Positions 1 to 6,852 of a stretch of 10,834 nucleotides of DNA are shown one piece after another. The notes under the pieces are model-generated. The model made no database searches, was not told the DNA's origin, and was given only the letters and a program-made list of their open reading frames with translations. Both the position numbers and the translations under genes were made by a program. Position 1 is the first letter of the stretch; each line of letters starts with the position of its first letter. The stretch is from Bacteroidales bacterium (GTDB taxonomy: Bacteria > Bacteroidota > Bacteroidia > Bacteroidales > UBA932), in assembly GCA_017554135.1 (NCBI GenBank), contig JAFZIX010000142.1, positions 1-10,834 of the forward strand, in the 5' to 3' direction.

Positions 1-419
1 GGAAGGTCGTTGTCGATGGTCTTGGGAACGTGGATGTTGTGGATGGGATACTGCTTTGCCTCGAGGAACTTGGCGATGCGGTTCGCGGTGGAAGCGGTGT
101 CGTCTCCGCCGACGGTGACCAGAAGTTTGATGTTATTGTCTTTGAAGAGTTCCAGATTGAAATTCTTCTCGAAATCCTCGTCCGTGGGTTTGAAACGGCT
201 CATCTGCAGATAGGAACCACCGCGGTTGAAATAAGCGTCAGCCTTGAAGAAGTCGATGTCTTCGGTGCGGGGAGCCTTGCTGAAAAGCCCGGAATAACCG
301 CCATGAAGGCCGATTACGCGATAACCATTGGAAAGGAATGTTTTTGCAACAGAGCAAACGACGGTGTTCATGCCCGGAGCAGGGCCGCCGCCACAGAGAA
401 TGATTATTGAATCTTTCAT
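1..419 (-). CDS. pfp: 6-phosphofructokinase, probably pyrophosphate-dependent (N-terminal 139 codons, 3' end outside window)
   Basis: Phosphorylates fructose 6-phosphate to fructose 1,6-bisphosphate in the cytoplasm. The ATG at 419-417 opens a frame that runs off the left edge. The phosphofructokinase motifs are in order: the glycine-rich loop GGGPAPGMNT near residues 10-19, GGDDT at 104-108, and PKTIDNDL at 132-139. Aligned by motif to E. coli PfkA, D136 corresponds to the catalytic base Asp127. The two residues known to separate phosphate donors are Asp107 (E. coli Gly104) and Lys133 (E. coli Gly124). Asp plus Lys is the pyrophosphate-dependent pattern, so the enzyme should use PPi and run reversibly. 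The family is certain; the donor is inferred from these two positions. A well-formed -33/-7 promoter lies upstream, with a leader of about 30 bases. The gene is divergent from the secreted protein at 489. Confidence 0.9.
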   Translation of the reverse strand, partial: MKDSIIILCGGGPAPGMNTVVCSVAKTFLSNGYRVIGLHGGYSGLFSKAPRTEDIDFFKADAYFNRGGSYLQMSRFKPTDEDFEKNFNLELFKDNNIKLLVTVGGDDTASTANRIAKFLEAKQYPIHNIHVPKTIDNDL

Positions 420-455
420 AATGAAATAAGGATAATTCACTAATTAATACGCACG

Positions 456-486
456 CAAAGTTAAGAAAAAATGTATCTTTGCCAAA
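456..486 (-). promoter_or_regulatory. Bacteroidota-type promoter for the phosphofructokinase gene
   Basis: Read on the minus strand, TTTG (486-483) is followed after 19 bases by TAACTTTG (463-456). This matches the Bacteroidota -33 TTTG / -7 TAnnTTTG consensus. Transcription should start near 450, giving a leader of about 30 bases before the ATG at 419. The -33 element touches the region just before the start codon of the divergent gene, so the two promoters overlap. Confidence 0.7.
474..481 (+). promoter_or_regulatory. -7 box of the promoter for the secreted protein gene
   Basis: TATCTTTG matches TAnnTTTG exactly. I find no TTG at the expected -33 distance. The start codon lies only 8 bases after the last G, which implies a leader of a few bases at most. 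This box also argues against the in-frame ATG at 471, which would lie upstream of it. Confidence 0.6.
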
Positions 487-488
487 GT

Positions 489-1340
489 ATGAAAAGGATA
501 TTTCTCACAATAGTGCTTGCCATATTCATGGCAGGGCCTGTAAATTCACAGGTTTTCGAGGCAGTTTTCCAGCAGAAACCCGAGAGCGCCAGCCCGGGTT
601 CGAGGCAGGGTGGAGTCGCGATGGACGGGATGCTCTTCCAGTTCATGGACGGCGCCCCCGCAATCGATGTATATTCGCTGAAGAAAGGGGAGCATCTGCA
701 GCGCATCCCTCTGGAAGGCCGTAAGGCTTGGCACTGCAACAACGCCTGCGTGTCCTGCACATACCTTCAGAAGGGGGATAAATACCCTTTGATATACGTC
801 AGCCAGGAGAATAAGGCCGAGCACTGCATCTGCGTATTCCGCATCAGCGGAAAGAAGGGTTTCTTTGCCGCAGAACTGGTTCAGAAGATAATCCTTCCCA
901 CACCTGTGCAAATGGGTCTGTGGTATCCCAATCTGGTGCTGGATAATGACAAGGAGGAAATATATGTCACAGGATATAGCCGCGAAAGTTGGAAAGACGC
1001 CCGCTTCGGAAATGGGCTGCAGGTGCTTAAATTCAAACTCCCGGCTGTCTCGGAAGGCGAAATCTCCATCAGCGCCGACGAAATACTGGAGCGCCGCATC
1101 TATTCTTTCCGCCTTGCAACCCAGGGAGCAGTGATAAAAGACGGCAGGATGTATCAGGTCTATGGAATGGCGGGGGATTCGGCGATAGTCTGCTACGACC
1201 TTGAAAGCGGGCTGGAATTGTGGGCAAAAGACCTCACCGCAGCCGGCATACCCAATGAGCCCGAGTCGTTGTATTTCAACGGGAAAGAGCTATACTGCAC
1301 GGATGTGAAGGGTATAGTTTACAGGTGCAAGACACTGTAG
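489..1340 (+). CDS. Secreted protein of unknown function, possible beta-propeller
   Basis: 283 residues from the ATG at 489. An in-frame ATG at 471 exists, but it precedes the -7 box and would add MYLCQS before an otherwise standard signal peptide. The N-terminus is Lys-Arg, then a hydrophobic stretch (residues 4-16), then VNS followed by Gln21, a typical signal peptidase I site, so the protein is exported. I recognise no named family. The rest is rich in beta-strand-like segments with recurring patterns such as IYVTGYS, MYQVYGM and LYCTDVKGIVYRCK. The phrase CYDLESGLELWAKDL resembles PQQ/WD-type propeller blades, where a ligand or protein surface rather than catalysis is usual. A handful of cysteines (two in HCNNACVSC near 77-84) could form disulfides. 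Its last 22 bases overlap the convergent amylase gene. Beta-propeller is inference from strand pattern only. Confidence 0.75.
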   Translation: MKRIFLTIVLAIFMAGPVNSQVFEAVFQQKPESASPGSRQGGVAMDGMLFQFMDGAPAIDVYSLKKGEHLQRIPLEGRKAWHCNNACVSCTYLQKGDKYPLIYVSQENKAEHCICVFRISGKKGFFAAELVQKIILPTPVQMGLWYPNLVLDNDKEEIYVTGYSRESWKDARFGNGLQVLKFKLPAVSEGEISISADEILERRIYSFRLATQGAVIKDGRMYQVYGMAGDSAIVCYDLESGLELWAKDLTAAGIPNEPESLYFNGKELYCTDVKGIVYRCKTL

Positions 1341-2632
1341 TCCCAGGCACCCACTCCTATATCCACCTTTGAAGGCAGCCACGCCAGTTCCTTCTTTGCC
1401 CTGAGATCCTCGGGGAGGTTTATTCTCATCTCTGAGGGAGAGTCGGAGAAATTGCACAGCACCAGTACGGCTTCGGCCTTACGTTTCCGGGGCATGCGCT
1501 TATAGCGGAGGAAGGCGAAATGCTTCTCGGGATCAAAGCCCAGAACCACTGAATTGCACCAGCACAAATCGTAGTTGAAACCCTCCGAAAACACGGGATC
1601 CGAGAGCCTCGAGAATAATTCACGATACTTCGAGAGCAACTTTAAACGCTCTGCGGCAAGTCCTTTGCCTGTACGCACATAGCGCCATAACTTTTCCAGC
1701 GTTTCAGGCTTGGTCCAGTTGAAAATCGAGGTCCTTCCTTCAACTCCTTCAGGAGCGGCTTCTCCAACTTCCTGTCCGGCATAAATCATATAGGATGCAC
1801 CATTGAAAAGAGCCCCGGCGGCAAGGGCGGGGAAGGCCTTCCCGGCATTCCCGGCAAACCATGGAGAAGCGAAGCGCTGCTCATCGTGATTCTCCAGGAA
1901 ATTGAGCATGTCCGGCTGCAGTTCCTGAAGCGACTGCCAGTTGCGTGTGATATTGCGGACAGATGCGCCATTGCAGATTATCGCGCGCAGATAATCATAG
2001 AGCCCGGACTTGTCGTATAGCAAGTCGAAGCCCAGGTCTTTTATATAGCGGCGGTAGTTGGACTTTTCGTAGGCCTCGCCGATGAAGATTATCCCGGGAT
2101 AAAGTTTCTTCACTCCGGAAATCAACCATTTAAGGAACTCCGGAGGCACCAGTTCCACCATATCGCAGCGGAAACCGTCAACCCCTTTACCAGCCCAGTA
2201 GAGGACTATTTCCAGCATTTTCCGCCACGCTTCGGGATTGGAATAATCCACCTTGCGGGTATCGGTCCAGTCATAATCGCAATAATCGCACTTAGGCACG
2301 TCTGTACAGTCCGGGCTGACATGGTTTGGGATGTAATCTATTATCACCTTGAGACCGGCCTGATGCGTCCTGCGCACCAGCCTGACGAACTCTTCCATGC
2401 GTTTCTCAGGGACATCCGCAAGATAGGGATTCACGTCATGATAATCCTCTATGGAATAGGGGGAGCCGGGATCTCCCTTGACATAGGGCCTGCCGCTGGC
2501 ATGGCGGATTACTCCGGTATACCATACCGCGCTGACATTCTGCGATTTAAGATAGTTGAACGCCTTTGAATCCCAGTCCGAGAACTTTCCCTTTCCCCAG
2601 ATGCGGGGGAGCACCTGATAGATTACTTCCAT
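1319..2632 (-). CDS. Glycoside hydrolase family 13 (alpha-amylase family) enzyme, cytoplasmic
   Basis: 437 residues, no signal peptide, so probably intracellular and acting on glycogen or imported malto-oligosaccharides. All four GH13 conserved regions are visible: region I DYIPNH at 99-104; region II GFRCDMVE at 153-160 with the nucleophile Asp157; region III IGEAYE at 184-189 with acid/base Glu186; region IV FLENHD at 245-250 with the transition-state Asp250. The (beta/alpha)8 barrel should end near residue 345, followed by a C-terminal beta domain whose VLVLCNFSD (389-397) is typical. Substrate and subfamily cannot be read from this. C109, C115 and C118 form a small cluster after region I. 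The ATG lies inside the end of the upstream methyltransferase gene (10-bp overlap), so translation is probably coupled. The 3' end overlaps the convergent secreted protein gene by 22 bp. Confidence 0.92.
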   Translation of the reverse strand: MEVIYQVLPRIWGKGKFSDWDSKAFNYLKSQNVSAVWYTGVIRHASGRPYVKGDPGSPYSIEDYHDVNPYLADVPEKRMEEFVRLVRRTHQAGLKVIIDYIPNHVSPDCTDVPKCDYCDYDWTDTRKVDYSNPEAWRKMLEIVLYWAGKGVDGFRCDMVELVPPEFLKWLISGVKKLYPGIIFIGEAYEKSNYRRYIKDLGFDLLYDKSGLYDYLRAIICNGASVRNITRNWQSLQELQPDMLNFLENHDEQRFASPWFAGNAGKAFPALAAGALFNGASYMIYAGQEVGEAAPEGVEGRTSIFNWTKPETLEKLWRYVRTGKGLAAERLKLLSKYRELFSRLSDPVFSEGFNYDLCWCNSVVLGFDPEKHFAFLRYKRMPRKRKAEAVLVLCNFSDSPSEMRINLPEDLRAKKELAWLPSKVDIGVGAWDYSVLHL

Positions 2633-3333
2633 AGCCCGTGGCCTTTGAATTCAGTTACGGTGATGGCTGCCGCAATCGACACGTTAAGCGACTCTGAACC
2701 GCCCCCGAAAGAAGGGATTGTAATCCTTTTGCTGCACTCGGCTGCCACGGCATCTGAAATACCGTTGGACTCATTTCCAAGCACTATCAAGCCTTCGGCA
2801 GGAAGGGTACTCTCGTATATATTATCTCCGTCCAGGAAAGTGCCGAAGACCTCCAGACCGGCTGCACGGAACTCCCGGCACTTGGAAGATATATCGCAGT
2901 AAACCAACTTCTTACGGAAGATAGCACCCATAGAGGCCTGCACCACCTTGGGATTGAATACCTCAACACTGTCGGGGGAGGCAAACACACAGTCTAGTCC
3001 GAACCAGTCGGCAAGGCGAAGTATGGTGCCCATATTGCCCGGGTCCCTCACGGAATCCAGCGCCAGGCACAACCCGGCAGTTCCATGTACGGCGGGGGAT
3101 GGCTTACGCACCACGGCAAGCACGGGAGAGGGAGTATTGCAGCCGCTGATGCGTTCCATAACCTTTTCACCCACATCTTCCCGACGCACCACCATTACGG
3201 TTTCCAGCCCGGAGGCAGCCAGTTCGGCAACCATCTTCTCGCCTTCCACGGTAAACAGGCCGAGTTCATCCCGGAATTTCTTTTCCCGCAGGGAGCGTAT
3301 CATCCGGATTTCATTATTGCTGAGTGTATCCAT
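2623..3333 (-). CDS. TrmH/SpoU-family RNA 2'-O-ribose methyltransferase
   Basis: Transfers a methyl group from S-adenosylmethionine to a ribose 2'-OH of rRNA or tRNA; the target nucleotide cannot be told from sequence. 236 residues. An N-terminal substrate-binding part (about 8-80, with LFTVEGEKMV) is followed by the knotted SPOUT domain. Motif 1 is at 93-111 (VRDPGNMGTILR, with Asn100, Gly102 and the catalytic-type Arg106). Motif 2 is LGNESNG at 185-191. Motif 3 is ESLNVSIAAA at 214-223. The frame is open upstream to 3540, but residues before the double ATG (3336-3334 and 3333-3331) look unrelated to the family and overlap the divergent tamL gene. A -7 box ends only 6 bases before the second ATG, so I chose 3333; 3336 is possible and adds one Met. 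The downstream amylase gene overlaps its last 10 bases. Confidence 0.9.
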   Translation of the reverse strand: MDTLSNNEIRMIRSLREKKFRDELGLFTVEGEKMVAELAASGLETVMVVRREDVGEKVMERISGCNTPSPVLAVVRKPSPAVHGTAGLCLALDSVRDPGNMGTILRLADWFGLDCVFASPDSVEVFNPKVVQASMGAIFRKKLVYCDISSKCREFRAAGLEVFGTFLDGDNIYESTLPAEGLIVLGNESNGISDAVAAECSKRITIPSFGGGSESLNVSIAAAITVTEFKGHGLWK

Positions 3334-3338
3334 CATTG

Positions 3339-3370
3339 CAAAAATACAATCAAGCACAGATAAAAGCAAA
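3339..3370 (-). promoter_or_regulatory. Bacteroidota-type promoter for the methyltransferase-amylase pair
   Basis: On the minus strand TTTG (3370-3367) is followed after 20 bases by TATTTTTG (3346-3339), a full -33/-7 match. The last G is 3 and 6 bases from the two candidate ATGs, so the transcript should begin at or next to the start codon. Confidence 0.65.
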
Positions 3371-3377
3371 TAATTGT

Positions 3378-3385
3378 TATATTTG
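3378..3385 (+). promoter_or_regulatory. -7 box of the tamL promoter
   Basis: TATATTTG matches TAnnTTTG. No TTG is visible at the -33 distance. The ATG at 3392 is 7 bases after the last G, leaving almost no leader and no room for a Shine-Dalgarno site. Confidence 0.55.
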
Positions 3386-3391
3386 TAAGAT

Positions 3392-5563
3392 ATGAAACGA
3401 GTCCTCCTGATTGTCTCAACCTGTCTCCTGCTATTCTCCTGCAGCACCACCCGCGTGCTCAAGCAGGGGCAGTACAGGCTGGAGGACAACGTTATCACAA
3501 TCACCGACGACGACCAGTTCAACAGCAACGAAATACGCAACTATATCCGCCAGAACGACCTTGGCGGCGGAATCCTGGGTTTCAATCCCTTCCTGTACGT
3601 ATACAACTGGTCCAAACGCGACGGGCTTTTCCACAAACTGGGCACCGCGCCCATAGTGTATGAAGAATCGGCCGTTGGCACTTCGATGAACAATATCACG
3701 AATCATCTCCGCTACCTCGGCTATTATTCCGCCAAGGTGGACACCGCTACGGTGCGCTACAACAAGTTGATTACTGTGCACTACATAGTCTCCCTGGGCG
3801 AGAGATACACCATAGACGAGATTGCTTTCGAGGTGCCCCAATACGAACCTTTCATCAGCGATTTCAATGCAGACACTTCGGAGGTAGCGACGATACTCAG
3901 GGGCAATTACCTCTCCGAGCAACTCCTGGAAGGGGAGACAGTCCGTTCCGCCGCCCGCATGAGAAACATAGGTTACTATTCCCTTAACAAGAACAACTAT
4001 TCGTTCGAGGCGGATACCCTGGGCGGCCATACTATCCTGAAATACAGGATTAATGAGTATGAACGCGGACAAAGCACCACGATTTCGCAGCCCCTGAACA
4101 AATATACCATAGGAAAGGTTTCCATCAACTACCCAAAGGATCTGAAATTCCGCAATTCCGTTTTGAAAGGCCTGAATACGGTAAAACCGGGAGATGTTTA
4201 CAGTGAAAGCACCGTCGCGACCACCTACAGCCGCCTTTCCACGCTCAAAGTCTTCAGCGGAGTATCGGTGGAGATGACACAGGCGGACAGCAGCACGGTG
4301 GATTGCAATATCAATCTGAACCGTTCCCCGGTTCAGGGCTTCAAAATCAACCTGGAGGGCTCCAGCAACTCCTCGGGCCTGATGGGTATATCACCGCAGG
4401 TCAGTTACTTCCATAAGAATTTTTTCCACGGCGGAGAGTGGCTTAACCTGGGCTTCAACGGGGATTTCCAGTTCAGGCTGGACGATGATACCCGAGCCAC
4501 CGAATATGGTATATCGGCAGGTATCAGTTTCCCCAGGTTTCTGGGCTTGCCATACAAGTATTTTCGCCGTTCCAGCATTCCCAGGACGGAACTGAACCTG
4601 GCATTCAACCATCAGAACAGGCCGGAATATACGCGCAACATCGTTTCCGTGAACTACGGCTATTCAGGCATCAGCAGGCACAATGTAAGTTACCAACTAT
4701 ATCCCCTGAGGCTGAATTTCGTGAAATTGTTCGGCCTGGACGCCGCGTTCAGCAAGACGCTGTCCAACAATCCCTACATGCGCTACTCATACCAGGATCA
4801 CCTGGATGCAGGCATAGGGCTCATGCTATATTATAACTCCAGCACGGAAATCGTTCCCAGCAGCGATTATTTCTTCCATCGTTTCAGCCTGGATCTTTCC
4901 GGCAACGTGCTGAGTTTGTTCAAAGGTTTCATGAACGCAAATTCAGACGGTTCATACCTCATCGGCGGTTCTCCTTTCGCCCAGTATGTGCGCGCAGAGT
5001 ATTCGACAGGCCGCACCTGGAGGTTCGGGAGAGGGGACAGGCAGGCTATTTCCACCAGGTTCCTGGCAGGAGCCGGCTATGCCTACGGGAATTCATCCGC
5101 AATGCCTTTTGAAAAGCAGTTCTATGCCGGTGGGGCAAGCAGCATGAGAGGATGGCAGGCAAGAGACCTGGGCCCCGGATACGCTCCCAAGGACGACGCC
5201 TTCATCATTCCCAGCCAGACCGGCGACCTCAAGTTGGAAACTAATCTTGAATACAGGTTCAAACTTTTCTGGAAACTGGAGGGTGCGGTTTTCACCGATA
5301 TAGGTAATGTATGGAACCTGCAGTATCAGGATACGGCTGAAGGCCGCCTGGGGGCATTCAAGTTGAGCGACTTCATGAACAGCATAGCTGCCGACTGGGG
5401 CCCGGGACTGCGCCTGAATCTGGATTTTATCCTTGTCAGGGTGGATTTCGGCATGCAGGTGTTTGAACCGTCCAGAGCCAAGGGGCAGCATTTCGTTACA
5501 CCCCGGGAGTGGATCAAGGGGTCCAACAATGCGTTCCATTTCGGAATCGGTTATCCGTTCTAA
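3392..5563 (+). CDS. tamL: TamL-like lipid-anchored Omp85 (BamA/TamA family) outer-membrane protein
   Basis: 723 residues. The N-terminus is a lipoprotein signal: a hydrophobic stretch, then lipobox LFSC with the lipidated Cys17. A lipid anchor on an Omp85 protein is the mark of TamL, the Bacteroidota form of TamA, which works with the inner-membrane-anchored TamB in outer-membrane assembly or lipid transport. Residues about 28-330 are the POTRA region, with typical segments such as YTIGKVSINYP (YTIDEIAFEVP is a second). From about 340 the protein is a 16-stranded-barrel-like domain. The Omp85 loop 6 signature appears as MRGW at 585-588 (usual form VRGF/IRGF), followed by RDLGPG. It ends in GYPF, the terminal Phe expected of a BAM substrate. 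No tamB gene lies in this window. The stop shares CTAA with the stop of convergent rarA. BamA itself is less likely because of the lipobox. Confidence 0.88.
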   Translation: MKRVLLIVSTCLLLFSCSTTRVLKQGQYRLEDNVITITDDDQFNSNEIRNYIRQNDLGGGILGFNPFLYVYNWSKRDGLFHKLGTAPIVYEESAVGTSMNNITNHLRYLGYYSAKVDTATVRYNKLITVHYIVSLGERYTIDEIAFEVPQYEPFISDFNADTSEVATILRGNYLSEQLLEGETVRSAARMRNIGYYSLNKNNYSFEADTLGGHTILKYRINEYERGQSTTISQPLNKYTIGKVSINYPKDLKFRNSVLKGLNTVKPGDVYSESTVATTYSRLSTLKVFSGVSVEMTQADSSTVDCNINLNRSPVQGFKINLEGSSNSSGLMGISPQVSYFHKNFFHGGEWLNLGFNGDFQFRLDDDTRATEYGISAGISFPRFLGLPYKYFRRSSIPRTELNLAFNHQNRPEYTRNIVSVNYGYSGISRHNVSYQLYPLRLNFVKLFGLDAAFSKTLSNNPYMRYSYQDHLDAGIGLMLYYNSSTEIVPSSDYFFHRFSLDLSGNVLSLFKGFMNANSDGSYLIGGSPFAQYVRAEYSTGRTWRFGRGDRQAISTRFLAGAGYAYGNSSAMPFEKQFYAGGASSMRGWQARDLGPGYAPKDDAFIIPSQTGDLKLETNLEYRFKLFWKLEGAVFTDIGNVWNLQYQDTAEGRLGAFKLSDFMNSIAADWGPGLRLNLDFILVRVDFGMQVFEPSRAKGQHFVTPREWIKGSNNAFHFGIGYPF

Positions 5564-6852
5564 TCCTTACTATAATACTTAGGCCAGCAGGCTTTGAGAT
5601 ACGCTTTGAGCGCGTCCTCGTGCTTGTTGGGAGCCGGATGATAGAACACCCGGCCTTCCAGCCCCTCGGGCATGAATTCCTGATCCACGAAGTGCCCGGG
5701 GAAATCGTGGGCATATTTGTAGCCATCGGAATACCCCAGATCAGACATAAGTTTCGTGGGAGCGTTACGCAGATGCAGGGGCACCGCACGAGTCCTGTCT
5801 TCTTTCACAACGCCCAGGGCCTCTTCCAGGGCCATATACGAGGCATTGCTCTTGGGGGATGATGCAAGATACACAGTGCACTCGGCCAGAGGGATGCGCC
5901 CTTCGGGCAGGCCGATCTGGTTTACGACCTGGAAAGTGGCGTTCGCCAGCAGCAGCGCGTTGGGATTTGCCAGCCCCACATCTTCCGAAGCGCTCAAACA
6001 AAGCCTGCGGGCGATGAACAGGGGGTCCTCACCGCCGTCCAGCATGCGGGCAAGGTAGTAGATGGCTGCATTCGGGTCGGACCCTCGAATGCTCTTGATA
6101 AAGGCGGAGATGATATCGTAGTGCATCTCTCCGTCTTTATCGTAGATGGCGACGCTGTCGTTCAGGCACTCTGTGACCTTCTTGTTATCGATGATTATCT
6201 TCTTCGCACCGGCCTGGGAATCCACCACAAGTTCCAGTATGTTCAGGAGTTTGCGCCCGTCGCCGCCGGACTGGCGGAACAGGGCATCGGTTTCCTTCAC
6301 ATCTATCTTGCGTTCCTTCAGCACCTCGTCCTGCTTCAGGGCACGATCCAGCAGAGCCTGCAGATCGCTTATCTCAAGGCTCTTGAGCACATAGACCTGA
6401 CAGCGGGAAAGAAGGGGAGTGATGACCTCGAAAGACGGATTCTCGGTGGTGGCACCTATCAGCACGACCGTGCCGGCCTCCACGGCCCCAAGAAGGGCAT
6501 CTTGCTGAGCCTTGTTGAAGCGGTGGATTTCGTCGATGAAGAGCACCGGAGCGGCCGACTGGGAGAAGATTCCGCCGGCTTTGGCGGCATCAATCACATC
6601 CCGCACATCCTTCACACCGGCGCTGATTGCGCTGAGGGTGAAGAATTCACGCTTGCAACTGTCTGCGATAATGCGGGCCAGGGTGGTCTTGCCCACGCCG
6701 GGAGGGCCCCACAGAATGAAGGAACTCAGGTTCCCGCTCTCTATCATATTGCGGAGTATGCATCCTTTTCCCACAAGATGCTGCTGCCCCACATAGTCTT
6801 CCAGACTGTGCGGGCGGAGGCGTTCGGGGAGGGGAGGCAGTAGTCCGTTCAT
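5560..6852 (-). CDS. rarA: Replication-associated recombination protein A (AAA+ ATPase, RarA/MgsA)
   Basis: 430 residues, the usual length. RarA is a clamp-loader-like AAA+ ATPase that acts at stalled replication forks and interacts with single-strand binding protein. Visible motifs: PLPERLRPHSLEDYVGQQHL at the N-terminus, Walker A GPPGVGKT (49-56), Walker B LFIDEIH (104-110, with Asp107-Glu108), sensor 1 GATTEN (133-138), an arginine finger in LLSRC (Arg150) and sensor 2 GGDGRKLLN (Arg200). The C-terminal tetramerisation domain carries the family signature YKYAHDFPGHFVDQEFMP. The start codon overlaps the stop of the upstream acyltransferase gene by one base (TGATG) and has an AAGGAG site 8 bases before it, so the two genes are cotranscribed and probably translationally coupled. 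The functional link between the two is not obvious. Confidence 0.96.
   Translation of the reverse strand: MNGLLPPLPERLRPHSLEDYVGQQHLVGKGCILRNMIESGNLSSFILWGPPGVGKTTLARIIADSCKREFFTLSAISAGVKDVRDVIDAAKAGGIFSQSAAPVLFIDEIHRFNKAQQDALLGAVEAGTVVLIGATTENPSFEVITPLLSRCQVYVLKSLEISDLQALLDRALKQDEVLKERKIDVKETDALFRQSGGDGRKLLNILELVVDSQAGAKKIIIDNKKVTECLNDSVAIYDKDGEMHYDIISAFIKSIRGSDPNAAIYYLARMLDGGEDPLFIARRLCLSASEDVGLANPNALLLANATFQVVNQIGLPEGRIPLAECTVYLASSPKSNASYMALEEALGVVKEDRTRAVPLHLRNAPTKLMSDLGYSDGYKYAHDFPGHFVDQEFMPEGLEGRVFYHPAPNKHEDALKAYLKACWPKYYSKD

Noticed and set aside
30..410. Open frame of 126 codons on the plus strand at the left edge
   Set aside because: Antisense to the phosphofructokinase start, whose motifs are unambiguous.
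471..488. Upstream in-frame ATG for the secreted protein
   Set aside because: It lies before the -7 box at 474-481 and adds residues ahead of a normal signal peptide.
3334..3540. N-terminal extension of the methyltransferase frame up to 3540
   Set aside because: It would overlap the tamL coding region and the divergent promoters, and the extra residues do not resemble the family. The start next to the -7 box at 3333 or 3336 is better.
3431..4072. Open frame of 213 codons antisense to the POTRA region of tamL
   Set aside because: A shadow of tamL with no independent start signal.
6121..6843. Open frame of 240 codons antisense to rarA
   Set aside because: rarA has complete AAA+ motifs on the minus strand, and the antisense translation has no recognisable pattern.
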